DNA of 64,000 nucleotides from Ruegeria_C sp041537925 (GCF_041537925.1 NZ_JBGOSH010000018.1:22596-86595), one strand, 5' to 3'. Positions 45,132 to 54,362 are shown, numbered from the stretch's first letter. A program made the numbers and translations. The notes: generated by a model not told the origin, from the sequence alone.

Positions 45132-46069
45132 GCCGGGGTTTCTTCCGACGTTCCGGCATCAAGTGTCCGGCGCAACTGAGCCATGGCGATTTCCGATATC
45201 AATGGGGTCGACTTGGCCAACCCGCCATCAGTCTCTGGCTGATTCATTCGGCCAATGGCAGCCAGATCTTCACCAAACTCTGATTTGAGGCCATGAGAAT
45301 ACGCACACATCTCTTGCAACCGCAGCGTGACAAAATACAGACAATCTCTGGTCTCGCTGTATTGCCGCGATGGCGCCTGAAGACCGCCCTGGCAGGTCGG
45401 GCGAAACGAGGTGTGAACGGCCGTGCCAAGGATGGCTCCGACGTGCTTGCGCCAGGCCGCGTATTCGCCCGTCTGGTCAAACTCAAGTCCCGCCCGCTAA
45501 CGTTGCTCTCTCACCGCCTTGAAGGCACGCCCACAGGCAATATGACGGCGCAAGAACTCATTTGCCTCATCAAGAGTGGAACACTCGACAAACCGTTTGG
45601 CCAGCTTGGGTCTGGCAATAAGCGCGAGCGACATATCAACATCTTCAGAGATAGACCGCGCGATTTGCATGCACGGCGTTGGCAGGTCGGTAAGAAACAA
45701 AATTCTGATCGCATCCAGTTGCTCCATCATACGAAAAGTCAGCGCATGCAGCGCCTGCCATTGCTCAGTGACCAACCCTGTCCCGCTCAAATGTGCCGCG
45801 TTGGCCGCCGTGGTGTGCAGTGCAGCCATCCAAGTAACCGATTGATAAAATTAGTAAAAATTGCCGATGGGCCAGCTACTAGCACCAGTTTTCCAATCAT
45901 CAACGGCCCAAAAACCACGAAGACACGCAATTGTATTTTGCCAGATTTTGTCCAAATCCAAACCCCGGGCCGACCACATCTGGCGCGTACGGGCCAAAAG
46001 CTGTGGCGAGACACCGGGATAGCTTCGGTCCAACGACACGGGCAAAGCTTGATCTGTTTTTTTTTCCAT
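45128..46069 (-). pseudogene. Unknown about 314-codon frame with two in-frame stops (TAA, TAG)
   Basis: One frame runs from ATG 46069 to TAG 45128. It is interrupted only by TAA at 45853-45851 and TAG at 45499-45497, with no frameshift. The pieces (72, about 117 and 122 codons) all read like one soluble helical protein: QLLARTRQMWSARGLDLDKIWQN, LVTEQWQALHALTFRMMEQLDAI, SEIAMAQLRRTLDAG. A phasin-like protein is possible but I cannot support it. It is divergent from rpoN. Options are a twice-mutated gene, three reinitiating small genes, or readthrough. The conserved composition over all three parts is odd for old decay. Confidence 0.5.
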
Positions 46070-46116
46070 GACCGGGCCGAGTTTTTCTCACAGCAGCGTG
46101 ATGATCAACGACAATC

Positions 46117-46129
46117 GACACATAGTGTC
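46117..46129. promoter_or_regulatory. Short palindrome GACAC-ATA-GTGTC between divergent rpoN and the stop-interrupted gene
   Basis: Perfect 5-bp arms around a 3-base centre, in the 137-base divergent promoter region. It could be an operator. Five-bp arms can occur by chance, so this is weak. Confidence 0.3.
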
Positions 46130-46206
46130 TTGAAACTGCATTCTGCCCCGCTGGCGGCCACAGCAACATACCGTTCATTGACAGCATCAGATATGAGGCA
46201 CTTTTC

Positions 46207-47547
46207 ATGGGACTAAGCCTTACGCATTCCGCACGCCAGACCAAAATCTTGAACCACACGATGGTGCAGGCGTTCAAAATCACTCGAATGGACAAAACGG
46301 AACTGCTCGAACATCTATCGTCGGCTGCCGAAAACAACCCGTTCTTAGAGATCACCCGGCCGGATCCGGACCTGCCCAGCAGTCGGCCGAGCGGCAATGG
46401 TGGATACATCCCGGAAAATGCCAGTGATGTGCACAAAAGCTTGTACCGGCAAATCACAGACCAGTTGCCGCTAGTTCTTGAGACCGATCATGAAAGCCAG
46501 ATAGCGCAGATTCTGATGATGGAATTGGAACCAAGTGGCTGGCTTGGCAGGTCGCTGGACGAAATATCCGCCATTTATGGTTTCGCTGTTTCGGATTGCC
46601 GCCACGTTTTAAAACGCCTTCAGACACTTGAGCCGGCTGGGTTGTTTGCGCGAAACCTAAAGGAATGCCTGCGCCTTCAGGCGTTGGATCGCGATCAGCT
46701 GGACGAGATCATGGAAGGCTTGATCTCACGCCTGGAGGAGCTTTTGGATTGTGATATTGCAACCATGGCGAACCGGCTGAACGTTGATCCGGCCGATGTG
46801 GCACACCGCTTGTATCTTATCCGGCGAATGAACCCCAAACCCGGATCGGCATTTGAAATCGATGAAACACTATCCCGCCAAAGCGATGTCATTCTGAACA
46901 TTGAAAATCAGGATCTGGTGATCGAGCTCACCAAGTCCAGCTTCCCATCTATTCGGCTCTTGCATGCGGAGGAGACGGCCGGACAATCTGCCCTGAATTT
47001 ACCGTCGCGCCTCAATGAGTTGGTTCGAGAGGCAAAATCGCTCAAAAATTCCCTGGAGTATAGAAATTCGACAACTCTGGCCGTGATCGAAGCCATTTTT
47101 GCCAGACAGCGCGATTTTCTTAAACATGGCTACGCGGCGCTTTCCCCGATGAGTATGAGCGAAATTGCAGATGATCTTGGAGTCAGCGAAGCAACGGTCA
47201 GCCGCGTGGTGACCGGACTAACTATCCAGTGCCCGCATGGAAACATCGGTGCAAAATCCCTGTTTTGCCAGCCCGTGACTTATTGTGGCCAGCCGACAAC
47301 CAGACATGTTGCGTTCCAAATGATCAAAAAATTGGTCGACGGTGAGGACAGAAAGTCGCCGCTCAGTGACGGCGAAATCGCTACTAAGGCAAAAAGCCAC
47401 GGATTTAGTGTTTCAAGACGAACGGTCGCCAAATACAGGAATATTTTGGGTATCCGTGCCCCTCAAATACGCCGAAAAAACGCCGAACTGTCGGGTCTGA
47501 TCGATGATCACCACAGAACCGGATTTCGCCATGCGACGAGGTGCTGA
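46207..47547 (+). CDS. rpoN: RNA polymerase sigma-54 factor (RpoN paralogue)
   Basis: A 446-residue sigma-54. Region I is Gln/Leu-poor compared with enteric RpoN but recognisable (HLSSAAENNPFLEITRPD). The core-binding domain is at about 80-210 (LEPSGWLGRSLDEI, GLFARNLKECLRLQ). The HTH region is at about 310-345 (LSPMSMSEIADDLGVSEATVSRVVTG). The RpoN box reads SRRTVAKYR (403-411), against the canonical ARRTVAKYR. A 35-residue tail follows the box. GAGG precedes the start. Its Arg/Ser box change and its setting beside a sigma-54 activator/promoter suggest a specialised paralogue serving this island, since Rhodobacterales can carry several rpoN copies. Confidence 0.9.
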   Translation: MGLSLTHSARQTKILNHTMVQAFKITRMDKTELLEHLSSAAENNPFLEITRPDPDLPSSRPSGNGGYIPENASDVHKSLYRQITDQLPLVLETDHESQIAQILMMELEPSGWLGRSLDEISAIYGFAVSDCRHVLKRLQTLEPAGLFARNLKECLRLQALDRDQLDEIMEGLISRLEELLDCDIATMANRLNVDPADVAHRLYLIRRMNPKPGSAFEIDETLSRQSDVILNIENQDLVIELTKSSFPSIRLLHAEETAGQSALNLPSRLNELVREAKSLKNSLEYRNSTTLAVIEAIFARQRDFLKHGYAALSPMSMSEIADDLGVSEATVSRVVTGLTIQCPHGNIGAKSLFCQPVTYCGQPTTRHVAFQMIKKLVDGEDRKSPLSDGEIATKAKSHGFSVSRRTVAKYRNILGIRAPQIRRKNAELSGLIDDHHRTGFRHATRC

Positions 47548-47657
47548 CGCTACTTGGGTCACTTGTGCTTTGGGTTGTCCGACCAAGCAAAGAATGCCAG
47601 ATCGCACCCTTCAAACGCATGACTTCCAATGAATTTAACTTTTTGAAAGGGTAACCG

Positions 47658-47907
47658 ATGGCCAAAGCAATACATAGCATGATCCGGGTTCTTGAAGAAG
47701 GCCGGTCTGTCAAGTTTTACAAGACAGCATTTGATCTGTCAGTCACTGACAGACTTGATATTCGGGATTTCACTTTGCTTTACCTCTCCAACTCAGAGAG
47801 CTCGTTCGAGTTGGAACTGACCGTCAACAAAAAGACCACTCAGCCGTATGATCTTGGCACAGGATATGGTCACTTAGCGTTCTCGGTCGAAGATCTTGAT
47901 ACCGAGC
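47658..47907 (+). pseudogene. Glyoxalase I (lactoylglutathione lyase)-like gene cut by an IS
   Basis: The first 83 codons match the N-terminal half of glyoxalase-type enzymes: HSMIRVLEEGRSVKFYKTAF, then GTGYGHLAFSVEDLD. AAGGG precedes the start. IS5-type sequence replaces the rest from 47908, and the flank beyond the IS does not continue the gene. The insertion was therefore accompanied by deletion or exchange. Confidence 0.75.
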
Positions 47908-49040
47908 GGCGTTGTTGCAAAACTCTCTCTTTGAAGGATTCACAACGTGAATCCATATGGTTAAACGGGGTGAATGAGTAATCTATCATCCACCCGCTAC
48001 CGCACCATGAACTGGTCTGACTACAATGCTGGGCTCAAGAAGCGCGGGTCACTTCTTATCTGGCTGGACAATGACATGTCCTGGATTGCGGCGCATGAGG
48101 GTCGACCTTGGCGCCCGTCCGTCTTTTCGAATGCGGCGATCCAATTCACCCTGTCCATCAAGGTGCTGTTCAAGCTGCCACTGAGACAGACAGCGAGGAT
48201 GGTCGCTAGCCTCTTGCGCATGGTCGGGTTGGACTGGCCAGCTCCCGATTACTCCACCCTTTGCCGTCGGCAGAAGGCCTTAGCCGTTCAGATCCCGCAT
48301 CGCCGTGCCGACGGTCCCCTCAATATTCTGGTCCCCTCTCGGGACATTGCTGCGCAATGCTCTGTCGGGCAGCGGACAGCACCGGGATCAAGTTTCTCGG
48401 CGATGGCGAGTGGCAAGTCCGCAAGCATGGCGTTCGGGGTTGCCGTTAGCGGCGCAAGGTGCAACTGGCCATGGATACGGCTACCTCCGACATCTGCGCC
48501 GTCGAGTTCACTCCCAGCTGCGATGGCGACAGTCCGGTGCTGCCAGAGTTGCTCGACCAGATCCCGAAGGATGACGAGATCGGCACGGTGACTGCGGACG
48601 GCGCCTACGACACCCGGCGCTGCTACACCGCCATCATCGAGCGTAACGCCGCCCCGATCATTCCCATCCGCAAGAACGGTCGACCCTGGAAGGAAGACTG
48701 CTCGGCAGCTCGGGTCAGGAACGAAACACTACGCGCTACCCGGCACTACGGTCGGGCGTTCTGGAAGCGCTGGACAGGCTATTACGCTCAGAGCCGGATC
48801 GAGGCGAACCCTCTCATGGTTTGCAAGCAAACCACTGCCGGGCAGTGGATGCGTTGCCTCAAGGCATTCGGCAAGCGCATCACAGCAAGAGACCCTGACC
48901 GACAATCCGCAGAAATCCACATCCGCGTAGCTCTCATGAACCGCTTCAATACTCTCGTCACCGCCGAAATCGTTCGTGTGGCATGACACCCGTGGGGAAA
49001 GGGGCCGTCACGCTTCACGCGTGAATTACGCAACAACGCC
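47908..49040 (+). mobile_element. IS5-family insertion sequence (copy 3, different subgroup)
   Basis: About 1133 bp with 11-base inverted ends GGCGTTGTTGC/GCAACAACGCC. The transposase frame is broken. It differs from copies 1 and 2 in both ends and protein, so it is a separate element type. No convincing target duplication. Confidence 0.8.
47974..48986 (+). pseudogene. IS5-family transposase with a 41-base insertion and a stop
   Basis: The frame from ATG 47974 reads well to 48333 (MNWSDYNAGLKKRGSLLIWL, ILV). Expected DSTGIKF resumes in another frame at 48375, so 41 bases (48334-48374) are extra and shift the frame. A TAG at 48447-48449 breaks the second part too. Later parts keep VTADGAYDTR and YYAQSRIEAN (DDE and Y-R-E). 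Inactive. Confidence 0.8.
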
Positions 49041-49083
49041 CAATCAACGCCAAAATCTGTTTTGACGGAATCGCAAACAAGCC

Positions 49084-50466
49084 TCAGTTCCGCAAATTCC
49101 CATGCCAGTTTTCAGCATAAGAAAGCAGGTCGTTTCTGAAAGTACCTGGTTGTGGGGGGGGTGGTGCTTCAAGGGAAACGGCCGCGCTCGAAGGATCGAC
49201 AAGCATAGCTGCGCCCTGGCCTGTCCCGGTGGCAGTTCGGGAAACCTTGATTGGCGCATTTGTAACAGCTGACAGCATCAAAAGAAAAGCACGGTTTGTG
49301 GCGAAGGGACCCTCGACGATGATCGGGCCTTGGTGGCCGATCTTCTTGAGGCAGCGGGAAGTGACCAGTGCAAGATAGAAACTGACCGCTGCTTTGCGAA
49401 GGGACGAACCCAAAGCGGGTTCTGGGCCGATCCAGTGAGCTTTCCGACCACGAAATGGCCCACATTCCGTGACAACCGCAGGAAGCAACATCGCTTTGTC
49501 TTTCAGTATCGTTAGCATGTCGGCATCCGAGGGAGTTGGGCAATTCTGGTACCCGACAGCGATGTCGTACTCTCGCCCGCCCATGAAACGTGCCGATGGA
49601 ACAGCGTTTCCAAGGGCGTTTACATTGATAAGTGTGTCCGCGTTCGGGTCGAGCGCGATCCTATGCCTAGCGATCGACATCGCGATTACCCAAGTACCGG
49701 TTGAAACGACCGAAAACGGTGTCTGCTGGCCAATAACATGCGGCAGCAGTGAAGCATTTGAGTCGTGAATACCGCAAAAGACCCGAGTATCCAGCGCAAG
49801 ACCTGTGCGGTCCGCGATGTCGGACAAAACGGTGCCAAGAACCTCTCTGGGGCGGCGCGGAGCTGCGAGTTTGCGTGCTATCCCAAGGTCTGCGACCAAC
49901 GACGAGAAACGTCCTGTGTGGGGGTTCCACAGGTCAGTATGGCAGCCAAGAGAAGTCACATCCGTTGCTGCGACACCGGTCAAACGGTGTCCCCAATACT
50001 GAGGATAGGTCACGATCGTTTTCGTGCGTGTTTTCAGTTCCGGATCAACCTGAAATTGCCAGTACAATTGCGCGCCAACGTTAAGGCCCATCGAAAGTCT
50101 GGGAGACCCTGTTTCAGAAAAGGGAGGGCGAATGGTATCATAGGCATCAGCGAGCGTTTCTGGTCCGGTAAACTCATAATCCAAGATTGGTGCGGATAAG
50201 GAGCCGTCAGCAGCAAGCAGGGCGACGCACGCCCCATGTGTCGTCACGGATATGGCAGAGACGCCGTGCGCACGATGGAAATCCGCCAACCCATGCAGAA
50301 TAAACTCCCAATGCCCTTCGACATCGAAATGCGGCCACGGGGCGCCTTGCAGCACGGTATTAGGCCGGGTGATGACAGCCAGCTCGGACATGTTGGCCAG
50401 ATCGACCAACGCCAGTTTTGCGTTGGTTTTTCCGATGTCGATGACAGCAACGTGGCCCTTAACCAT
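49084..50466 (-). CDS. rhaK: Sugar kinase, FGGY family (RhaK-type)
   Basis: About 460 residues. N-terminal phosphate-binding segment AVIDIGKTNAK (Lys for the usual Thr), substrate-side HGACVALLAADG, central GIHDSNAS and VVSTGTWVIAMS, C-terminal IVEGPFATN and TGTGQGAAML. It is the last gene of a rhaRSTPQUK-order operon, as in Rhizobium leguminosarum, where RhaK is needed both for phosphorylation and for rhamnose uptake. It likely makes L-rhamnulose-1-phosphate. Met50466 is preferred over 50472; GAGGCG lies upstream. An IS5 copy sits just downstream. Confidence 0.88.
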   Translation of the reverse strand: MVKGHVAVIDIGKTNAKLALVDLANMSELAVITRPNTVLQGAPWPHFDVEGHWEFILHGLADFHRAHGVSAISVTTHGACVALLAADGSLSAPILDYEFTGPETLADAYDTIRPPFSETGSPRLSMGLNVGAQLYWQFQVDPELKTRTKTIVTYPQYWGHRLTGVAATDVTSLGCHTDLWNPHTGRFSSLVADLGIARKLAAPRRPREVLGTVLSDIADRTGLALDTRVFCGIHDSNASLLPHVIGQQTPFSVVSTGTWVIAMSIARHRIALDPNADTLINVNALGNAVPSARFMGGREYDIAVGYQNCPTPSDADMLTILKDKAMLLPAVVTECGPFRGRKAHWIGPEPALGSSLRKAAVSFYLALVTSRCLKKIGHQGPIIVEGPFATNRAFLLMLSAVTNAPIKVSRTATGTGQGAAMLVDPSSAAVSLEAPPPPQPGTFRNDLLSYAENWHGNLRN

Positions 50467-50478
50467 ATGCAAGGCGCC

Positions 50479-50793
50479 TCACGACATGTGGAATACGGTT
50501 TCCAGTGGCTTGGCAACTGGTTCGTTGTCTTGATGGGTTTGCATAGTATCCGCCATATGCGCCCACCATCGCTGCACTATCGGGTGTGCTGGCAGGTCTT
50601 CCATTGTGTGATCATCGGTCCGCCATAGGACGCCAAACAGAATACCTGTTTCGTCATCTAGGTGGATCGAATAGTCAGACACCCCCGCCTGTTTCAGAAG
50701 ATCCAGAAGCTCTGGCCGGATTTCATCATGGCGCCTGCGGTATTCGTCTTTGCAGCCAGGGTTCAACGTCATCTTGAACGCATATTTCTGCAT
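50479..50793 (-). CDS. rhaU: L-rhamnose mutarotase
   Basis: 104 residues from Met50793 (MQKYAFKMTLNPGC). The start overlaps the rhaQ stop as ATGA. It has the small dimeric alpha/beta ferredoxin-like fold of RhaM/RhaU, with active-site residues around YRRRHDEI and YSIHLD, WWAHMADTM. It interconverts alpha- and beta-L-rhamnose in the cytoplasm. The ATGA overlap shows it is translated with the transporter. Confidence 0.9.
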   Translation of the reverse strand: MQKYAFKMTLNPGCKDEYRRRHDEIRPELLDLLKQAGVSDYSIHLDDETGILFGVLWRTDDHTMEDLPAHPIVQRWWAHMADTMQTHQDNEPVAKPLETVFHMS

Positions 50794-51776
50794 CAGCCTC
50801 TCCACATATTCCAAAGGCGGGGCAGTGCGATGACTCCAATCAGAAGCGCACCGATCACGATGGACATCACGATGCCAGGTACATTCAGAAGCCCAAGCCC
50901 AAAGGTTACCAACCCCATCACAAACGCAGCGATGACAACACCGGGGATACTGCCTGACCCACCAAGAATGTTGACCCCGCCCAGCACGACCATTGTAACC
51001 ACCTCAAGTTCCCATCCGAACGCAATCGATGGGCGTGTCGATCCAAGACGTGATGTAAGGCAGATCGCAGCTACACCAGACATCAGACCTGTCAGCAAGA
51101 ACAGAAGGAACTTCACTCGCGCTACCCGGATGCCTGAGAACAGCGCCCCAGTGGGGTTGTTGCCGATGGCATAGACCGCGCGGCCAAAGTTGGTTTTGTG
51201 CAGGATCACCCCATAGATCATAGCAAGCAGCGCAAACAGGACGAACTCGAACGAAATAACCCAAAAGACATAGCCCTGGCCAAAGTAAGCAAAATCCGTC
51301 GGGTAACCCTTGTATACCTGATCCCCCAGGACGATATAACTGATCCCTCGGAACAGGCTCATGGTACCGATGGTGACCACGATTGAAGGCAAGCCCAGAC
51401 GGGTAACCAAGACCCCGTTGAAGGCCCCGCACAGAACCCCAGTTCCCAAACCGACAAGGATTAAGACCGGCGTCCCGGCCCCCATTTGGACCGCCGCACC
51501 CATGGCCGTGGATGCAAGCGCGATTATCGAGGCAACAGATAAGTCAATTTCGCCCGAAATGATCAGGAGTGCCATTGCGAATGCAATCATTGCCTTTTCA
51601 GTGAAATTGAAAGTCGCGTCAGAAAGGTTCCACGCGTTGAGGAAATATGGCGAGGCAAAGCTGTTGGCGATGAAGATAGCGATGGCGACTACTAGCAGCA
51701 GAGACTCCCAGCTTTTTAGCTTCCGCTCCAATGGCGATTGCAATCGGTCGGGGATGAAACGGTCGGTGGTACTCAT
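50793..51776 (-). CDS. rhaQ: Rhamnose ABC transporter permease RhaQ
   Basis: About 327 residues, a RbsC-type permease. It starts at Met51776 (MSTTDRFIPDRLQ), overlapping the rhaP stop as ATGA; a longer frame from 52004 lies inside rhaP. About eight to ten transmembrane helices, with the family loop GELDLSVASIIAL-like near ISGEIDLSVAS, and the GINILGGSGSIPGV loop (VNILGGSGSIPGV). It ends in a TGA shared with rhaU. It pairs with RhaP as the membrane heterodimer. Confidence 0.9.
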   Translation of the reverse strand: MSTTDRFIPDRLQSPLERKLKSWESLLLVVAIAIFIANSFASPYFLNAWNLSDATFNFTEKAMIAFAMALLIISGEIDLSVASIIALASTAMGAAVQMGAGTPVLILVGLGTGVLCGAFNGVLVTRLGLPSIVVTIGTMSLFRGISYIVLGDQVYKGYPTDFAYFGQGYVFWVISFEFVLFALLAMIYGVILHKTNFGRAVYAIGNNPTGALFSGIRVARVKFLLFLLTGLMSGVAAICLTSRLGSTRPSIAFGWELEVVTMVVLGGVNILGGSGSIPGVVIAAFVMGLVTFGLGLLNVPGIVMSIVIGALLIGVIALPRLWNMWRG

Positions 51777-52771
51777 GCCGCATGCTCCGCTGATTTGAGG
51801 ATGATCCGACCCTTTTCGCGATTGGCACGTGAGTTCAACGCCACGGCAATGATGATGGCACTGCCCGAGATCGCCAGTTGCCAGAAGGGTGAGACGTTGA
51901 TGACAGGTAGGGCATTTTTGATCACACCAAGAAACAACGCTCCCAACAACGCGCCGCCAACCGAACCGATGCCGCCCGCAATCGAAACACCGCCGATCAC
52001 ACAAGCGGCGACCACATCAAGCTCGAACCCGCCCGCAATGTCGACATAGGCCACGGCATAGCGTGACACCCAGAGATACCCGACCAAGCCGGCCAGTGCA
52101 CCTGAGATTGTAAACGCCCAGAACTGGGTCTTTCCGACATCGATGCCGGTGTAAGTTGCTGCGTGCGGATTGCCACCAACGGCATAGAATGCACGTCCCA
52201 GTGTCGTCCGCGTCATCACGATGGCGAACGTGATCACTGCTATGATGGCGATCCAGCTCAGCATAGGCAGGCCCAGAATTTCAGACCGAGAGAACGCTTT
52301 AAAAGCGGCGCTCATTTCGTGGCTGTTCACCCATTTTCCGTCGGAAATTAAAAAGATGATCCCGCGGAAAATGGTCATGGTGCCAAGGGTTACAACGATA
52401 GGCGGGATACTGAGTTTCCAAATCAAAATTCCGTTGACCATGCCCATCATCGTACCAAGAGCGACAGCTACGGTAATGATGACAGCGACTGGCACGCCTG
52501 GCGCTGTAACATTGATCATGGAAACGATCATGCCGGTCAGAGCAAGGTTCGCAGCCACTGACAAGTCGATACACTTGGTTAGGATCACGATCATCTGGCC
52601 GATGGCGAGCAAGATCAGAGGCGAAGTGTCATTAAACACATCGGCGAGGTTGGAAAGTGTGACGAAGTTTGGGAAGCGCATTGAGATCAGCACCAGTAGT
52701 ACAGCAATCGCACCCAACAACAGGATTTCACGAGAAGCAATGAACCGTTTCAGCAAACTTGCGGCCTCCAT
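51773..52771 (-). CDS. rhaP: Rhamnose ABC transporter permease RhaP
   Basis: 332 residues, also RbsC-type, with TKCIDLSVAANLALTG and the loop GVSIAGGIGSVGGALLG. Its ATG overlaps the rhaT stop as TGATG, and its own stop overlaps rhaQ. The inner-membrane position and pairing with RhaQ are inferred from the rhizobial rha transporter. Confidence 0.9.
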   Translation of the reverse strand: MEAASLLKRFIASREILLLGAIAVLLVLISMRFPNFVTLSNLADVFNDTSPLILLAIGQMIVILTKCIDLSVAANLALTGMIVSMINVTAPGVPVAVIITVAVALGTMMGMVNGILIWKLSIPPIVVTLGTMTIFRGIIFLISDGKWVNSHEMSAAFKAFSRSEILGLPMLSWIAIIAVITFAIVMTRTTLGRAFYAVGGNPHAATYTGIDVGKTQFWAFTISGALAGLVGYLWVSRYAVAYVDIAGGFELDVVAACVIGGVSIAGGIGSVGGALLGALFLGVIKNALPVINVSPFWQLAISGSAIIIAVALNSRANREKGRIILKSAEHAA

Positions 52772-54312
52772 CAGATACCTGCCGCATGGCGGACAAGGGT
52801 TTCGGGGGAAAGCTCTTTGCCTGCCAACTCCGCCGCGATACGGCCTTCACGCATGACGATGACCCGGTCGGACATTCCCATGATTTCGGGGATTTCTGAG
52901 CTAACCATAATGACGGCCAAGCCCTGAGCAGCAAGCTCAGCCATAAACTCGTGCACAGCGGCCTTGGACCCGATATCGATGCCCTTAGTCGGTTCATCCA
53001 GAATGATCACCTTGGGCTGCGTTGCCAGCCATTTGGCGATCACAACTTTTTGCTGGTTTCCACCAGACAGAGACCCCACAGAGGTATCAAGCGAGGCTGC
53101 GCGCAAACCCAAACGCTCTGTATATTCTCTGGCCAGACGAAACTCCTCCGCCAGTCGCAGAAAGCCGTGTTTTGAAGTTCGATTAAGCGACGGAAGCGTC
53201 ACATTTTGAAAGATTGGAAGCGAGGTAATGGCGCCCTGCGTCCCTCTATCCTCTGGGACGTATACAACCCCGTTTGCTATTGAGTCAGCGGGAGAACGGA
53301 TCACCCGGATATGTCCATCAATCTTGGTCACGCCTTTGGATGGTTTCGTGATCCCGAATAGCGCCTGCATAAATTCTGAACGTCCGGCTCCAACGAGACC
53401 GTAGAAGCCGAGAACTTCACCTTGGCGCAGTGTGAAGCCTATATCCGCAAATTCGGTCGGGTGATCGTACCCGACGACCTGAAGCACTTGTTGTCCAATC
53501 CGGCTGTCACGAGTTGGAAAGATCTGACTCACGTCCCGCCCCACCATCATCTTGACCAGTTTGGCTTCGGTAATGTCGGAAATTTGGCCGTCGCCAATGA
53601 ACTGACCATCACGGAAAACAGTGAAGTGATCCGCTACCCTGAAGATTTCATCGAACTTGTGGCTAATGAACAGGATGGCTTTACCCTGCTCTTTAAGTGT
53701 TTCGACAAGATGATAAAGTTCTTGAATTTCTTTGTGCGACAGCGCTGCAGTTGGTTCGTCCATGATGACGACGCGCGCGTCGATGGACAGCGCGCGGGCA
53801 ATCGCGACGAGGTGTTTATTGGCGATGCCAAGGTCACGCAGTTTGGTAGAAGGGTTAATTTCTGCGCCGATTTCTGACAGGATATCCTGTGCCCTTTGCT
53901 CCATGCCTGCCCAATCGATCAAGCCGAAACGACCACGTGGCGCATGGCCCAGAAAGATGTTTTCGGCGACCGACAGTTCGTCAAACAGTACTGTTTCTTG
54001 GTGGATGGCGGTGATCCCCGCGTCCGCTGCATCTTGAGCCGTGGAAAATTGTATTGCCTCACCATTTACATGGATCGCTCCGCCGTCAGGCTGGTAGATC
54101 CCTGTGAGGATTTTAACGACCGTGGATTTGCCCGCGCCATTCTCGCCAACAAGCGCGGTCACTTGGCTGGGGTAAAGCTTCAATTCGACCTCAGATAGAG
54201 CTTTCACGCCGGGAAAGGTTTTCGTGATCCCGTCAAGTGCAAGGATCGGTTCAAGAGCCCGGTCGGCTGCGGTTGTCGCTTCGGGTTGAATCTGCATGGC
54301 CATGTCATTCAT
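52771..54312 (-). CDS. rhaT: Rhamnose ABC transporter ATP-binding protein RhaT
   Basis: About 513 residues of the MglA/RbsA type with two ABC domains. Domain 1: VGENGAGKSTVVKIL Walker A, VIMDEPTAAL Walker B. Domain 2: GLVGAGRSEFMQALFG in place of a canonical Walker A, then LSGGNQQKVVIAKWL, the full signature. The degenerate second site is normal in this family. The start is at Met54312 or a few codons later. The longer frame from 54336 begins inside the intercistronic hairpin. No good ribosome-binding site, so translation may depend on the hairpin. Confidence 0.9.
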   Translation of the reverse strand: MNDMAMQIQPEATTAADRALEPILALDGITKTFPGVKALSEVELKLYPSQVTALVGENGAGKSTVVKILTGIYQPDGGAIHVNGEAIQFSTAQDAADAGITAIHQETVLFDELSVAENIFLGHAPRGRFGLIDWAGMEQRAQDILSEIGAEINPSTKLRDLGIANKHLVAIARALSIDARVVIMDEPTAALSHKEIQELYHLVETLKEQGKAILFISHKFDEIFRVADHFTVFRDGQFIGDGQISDITEAKLVKMMVGRDVSQIFPTRDSRIGQQVLQVVGYDHPTEFADIGFTLRQGEVLGFYGLVGAGRSEFMQALFGITKPSKGVTKIDGHIRVIRSPADSIANGVVYVPEDRGTQGAITSLPIFQNVTLPSLNRTSKHGFLRLAEEFRLAREYTERLGLRAASLDTSVGSLSGGNQQKVVIAKWLATQPKVIILDEPTKGIDIGSKAAVHEFMAELAAQGLAVIMVSSEIPEIMGMSDRVIVMREGRIAAELAGKELSPETLVRHAAGI

Positions 54313-54322
54313 TAGAAGTGAT

Positions 54323-54345
54323 GACCCGGCGCGCAACGCCGGGTC
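54323..54345 (-). other. Intercistronic hairpin between rhaS and rhaT
   Basis: A 9-bp perfect stem (GACCCGGCG/CGCCGGGTC) with a 5-base loop, between the binding-protein and ATPase genes. Such stems after binding-protein genes commonly give extra copies of that message. There is no U-run. Confidence 0.65.
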
Positions 54346-54362
54346 GGGTGGTCAAGCCACAA

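Noticed and set aside
48447..48449. Idea that two different IS5 transposases carry TAG at the same conserved Trp
   Set aside because: On alignment the TAG at 48447 falls one codon before the Trp position, unlike the TAG at 28543, so the coincidence does not hold.
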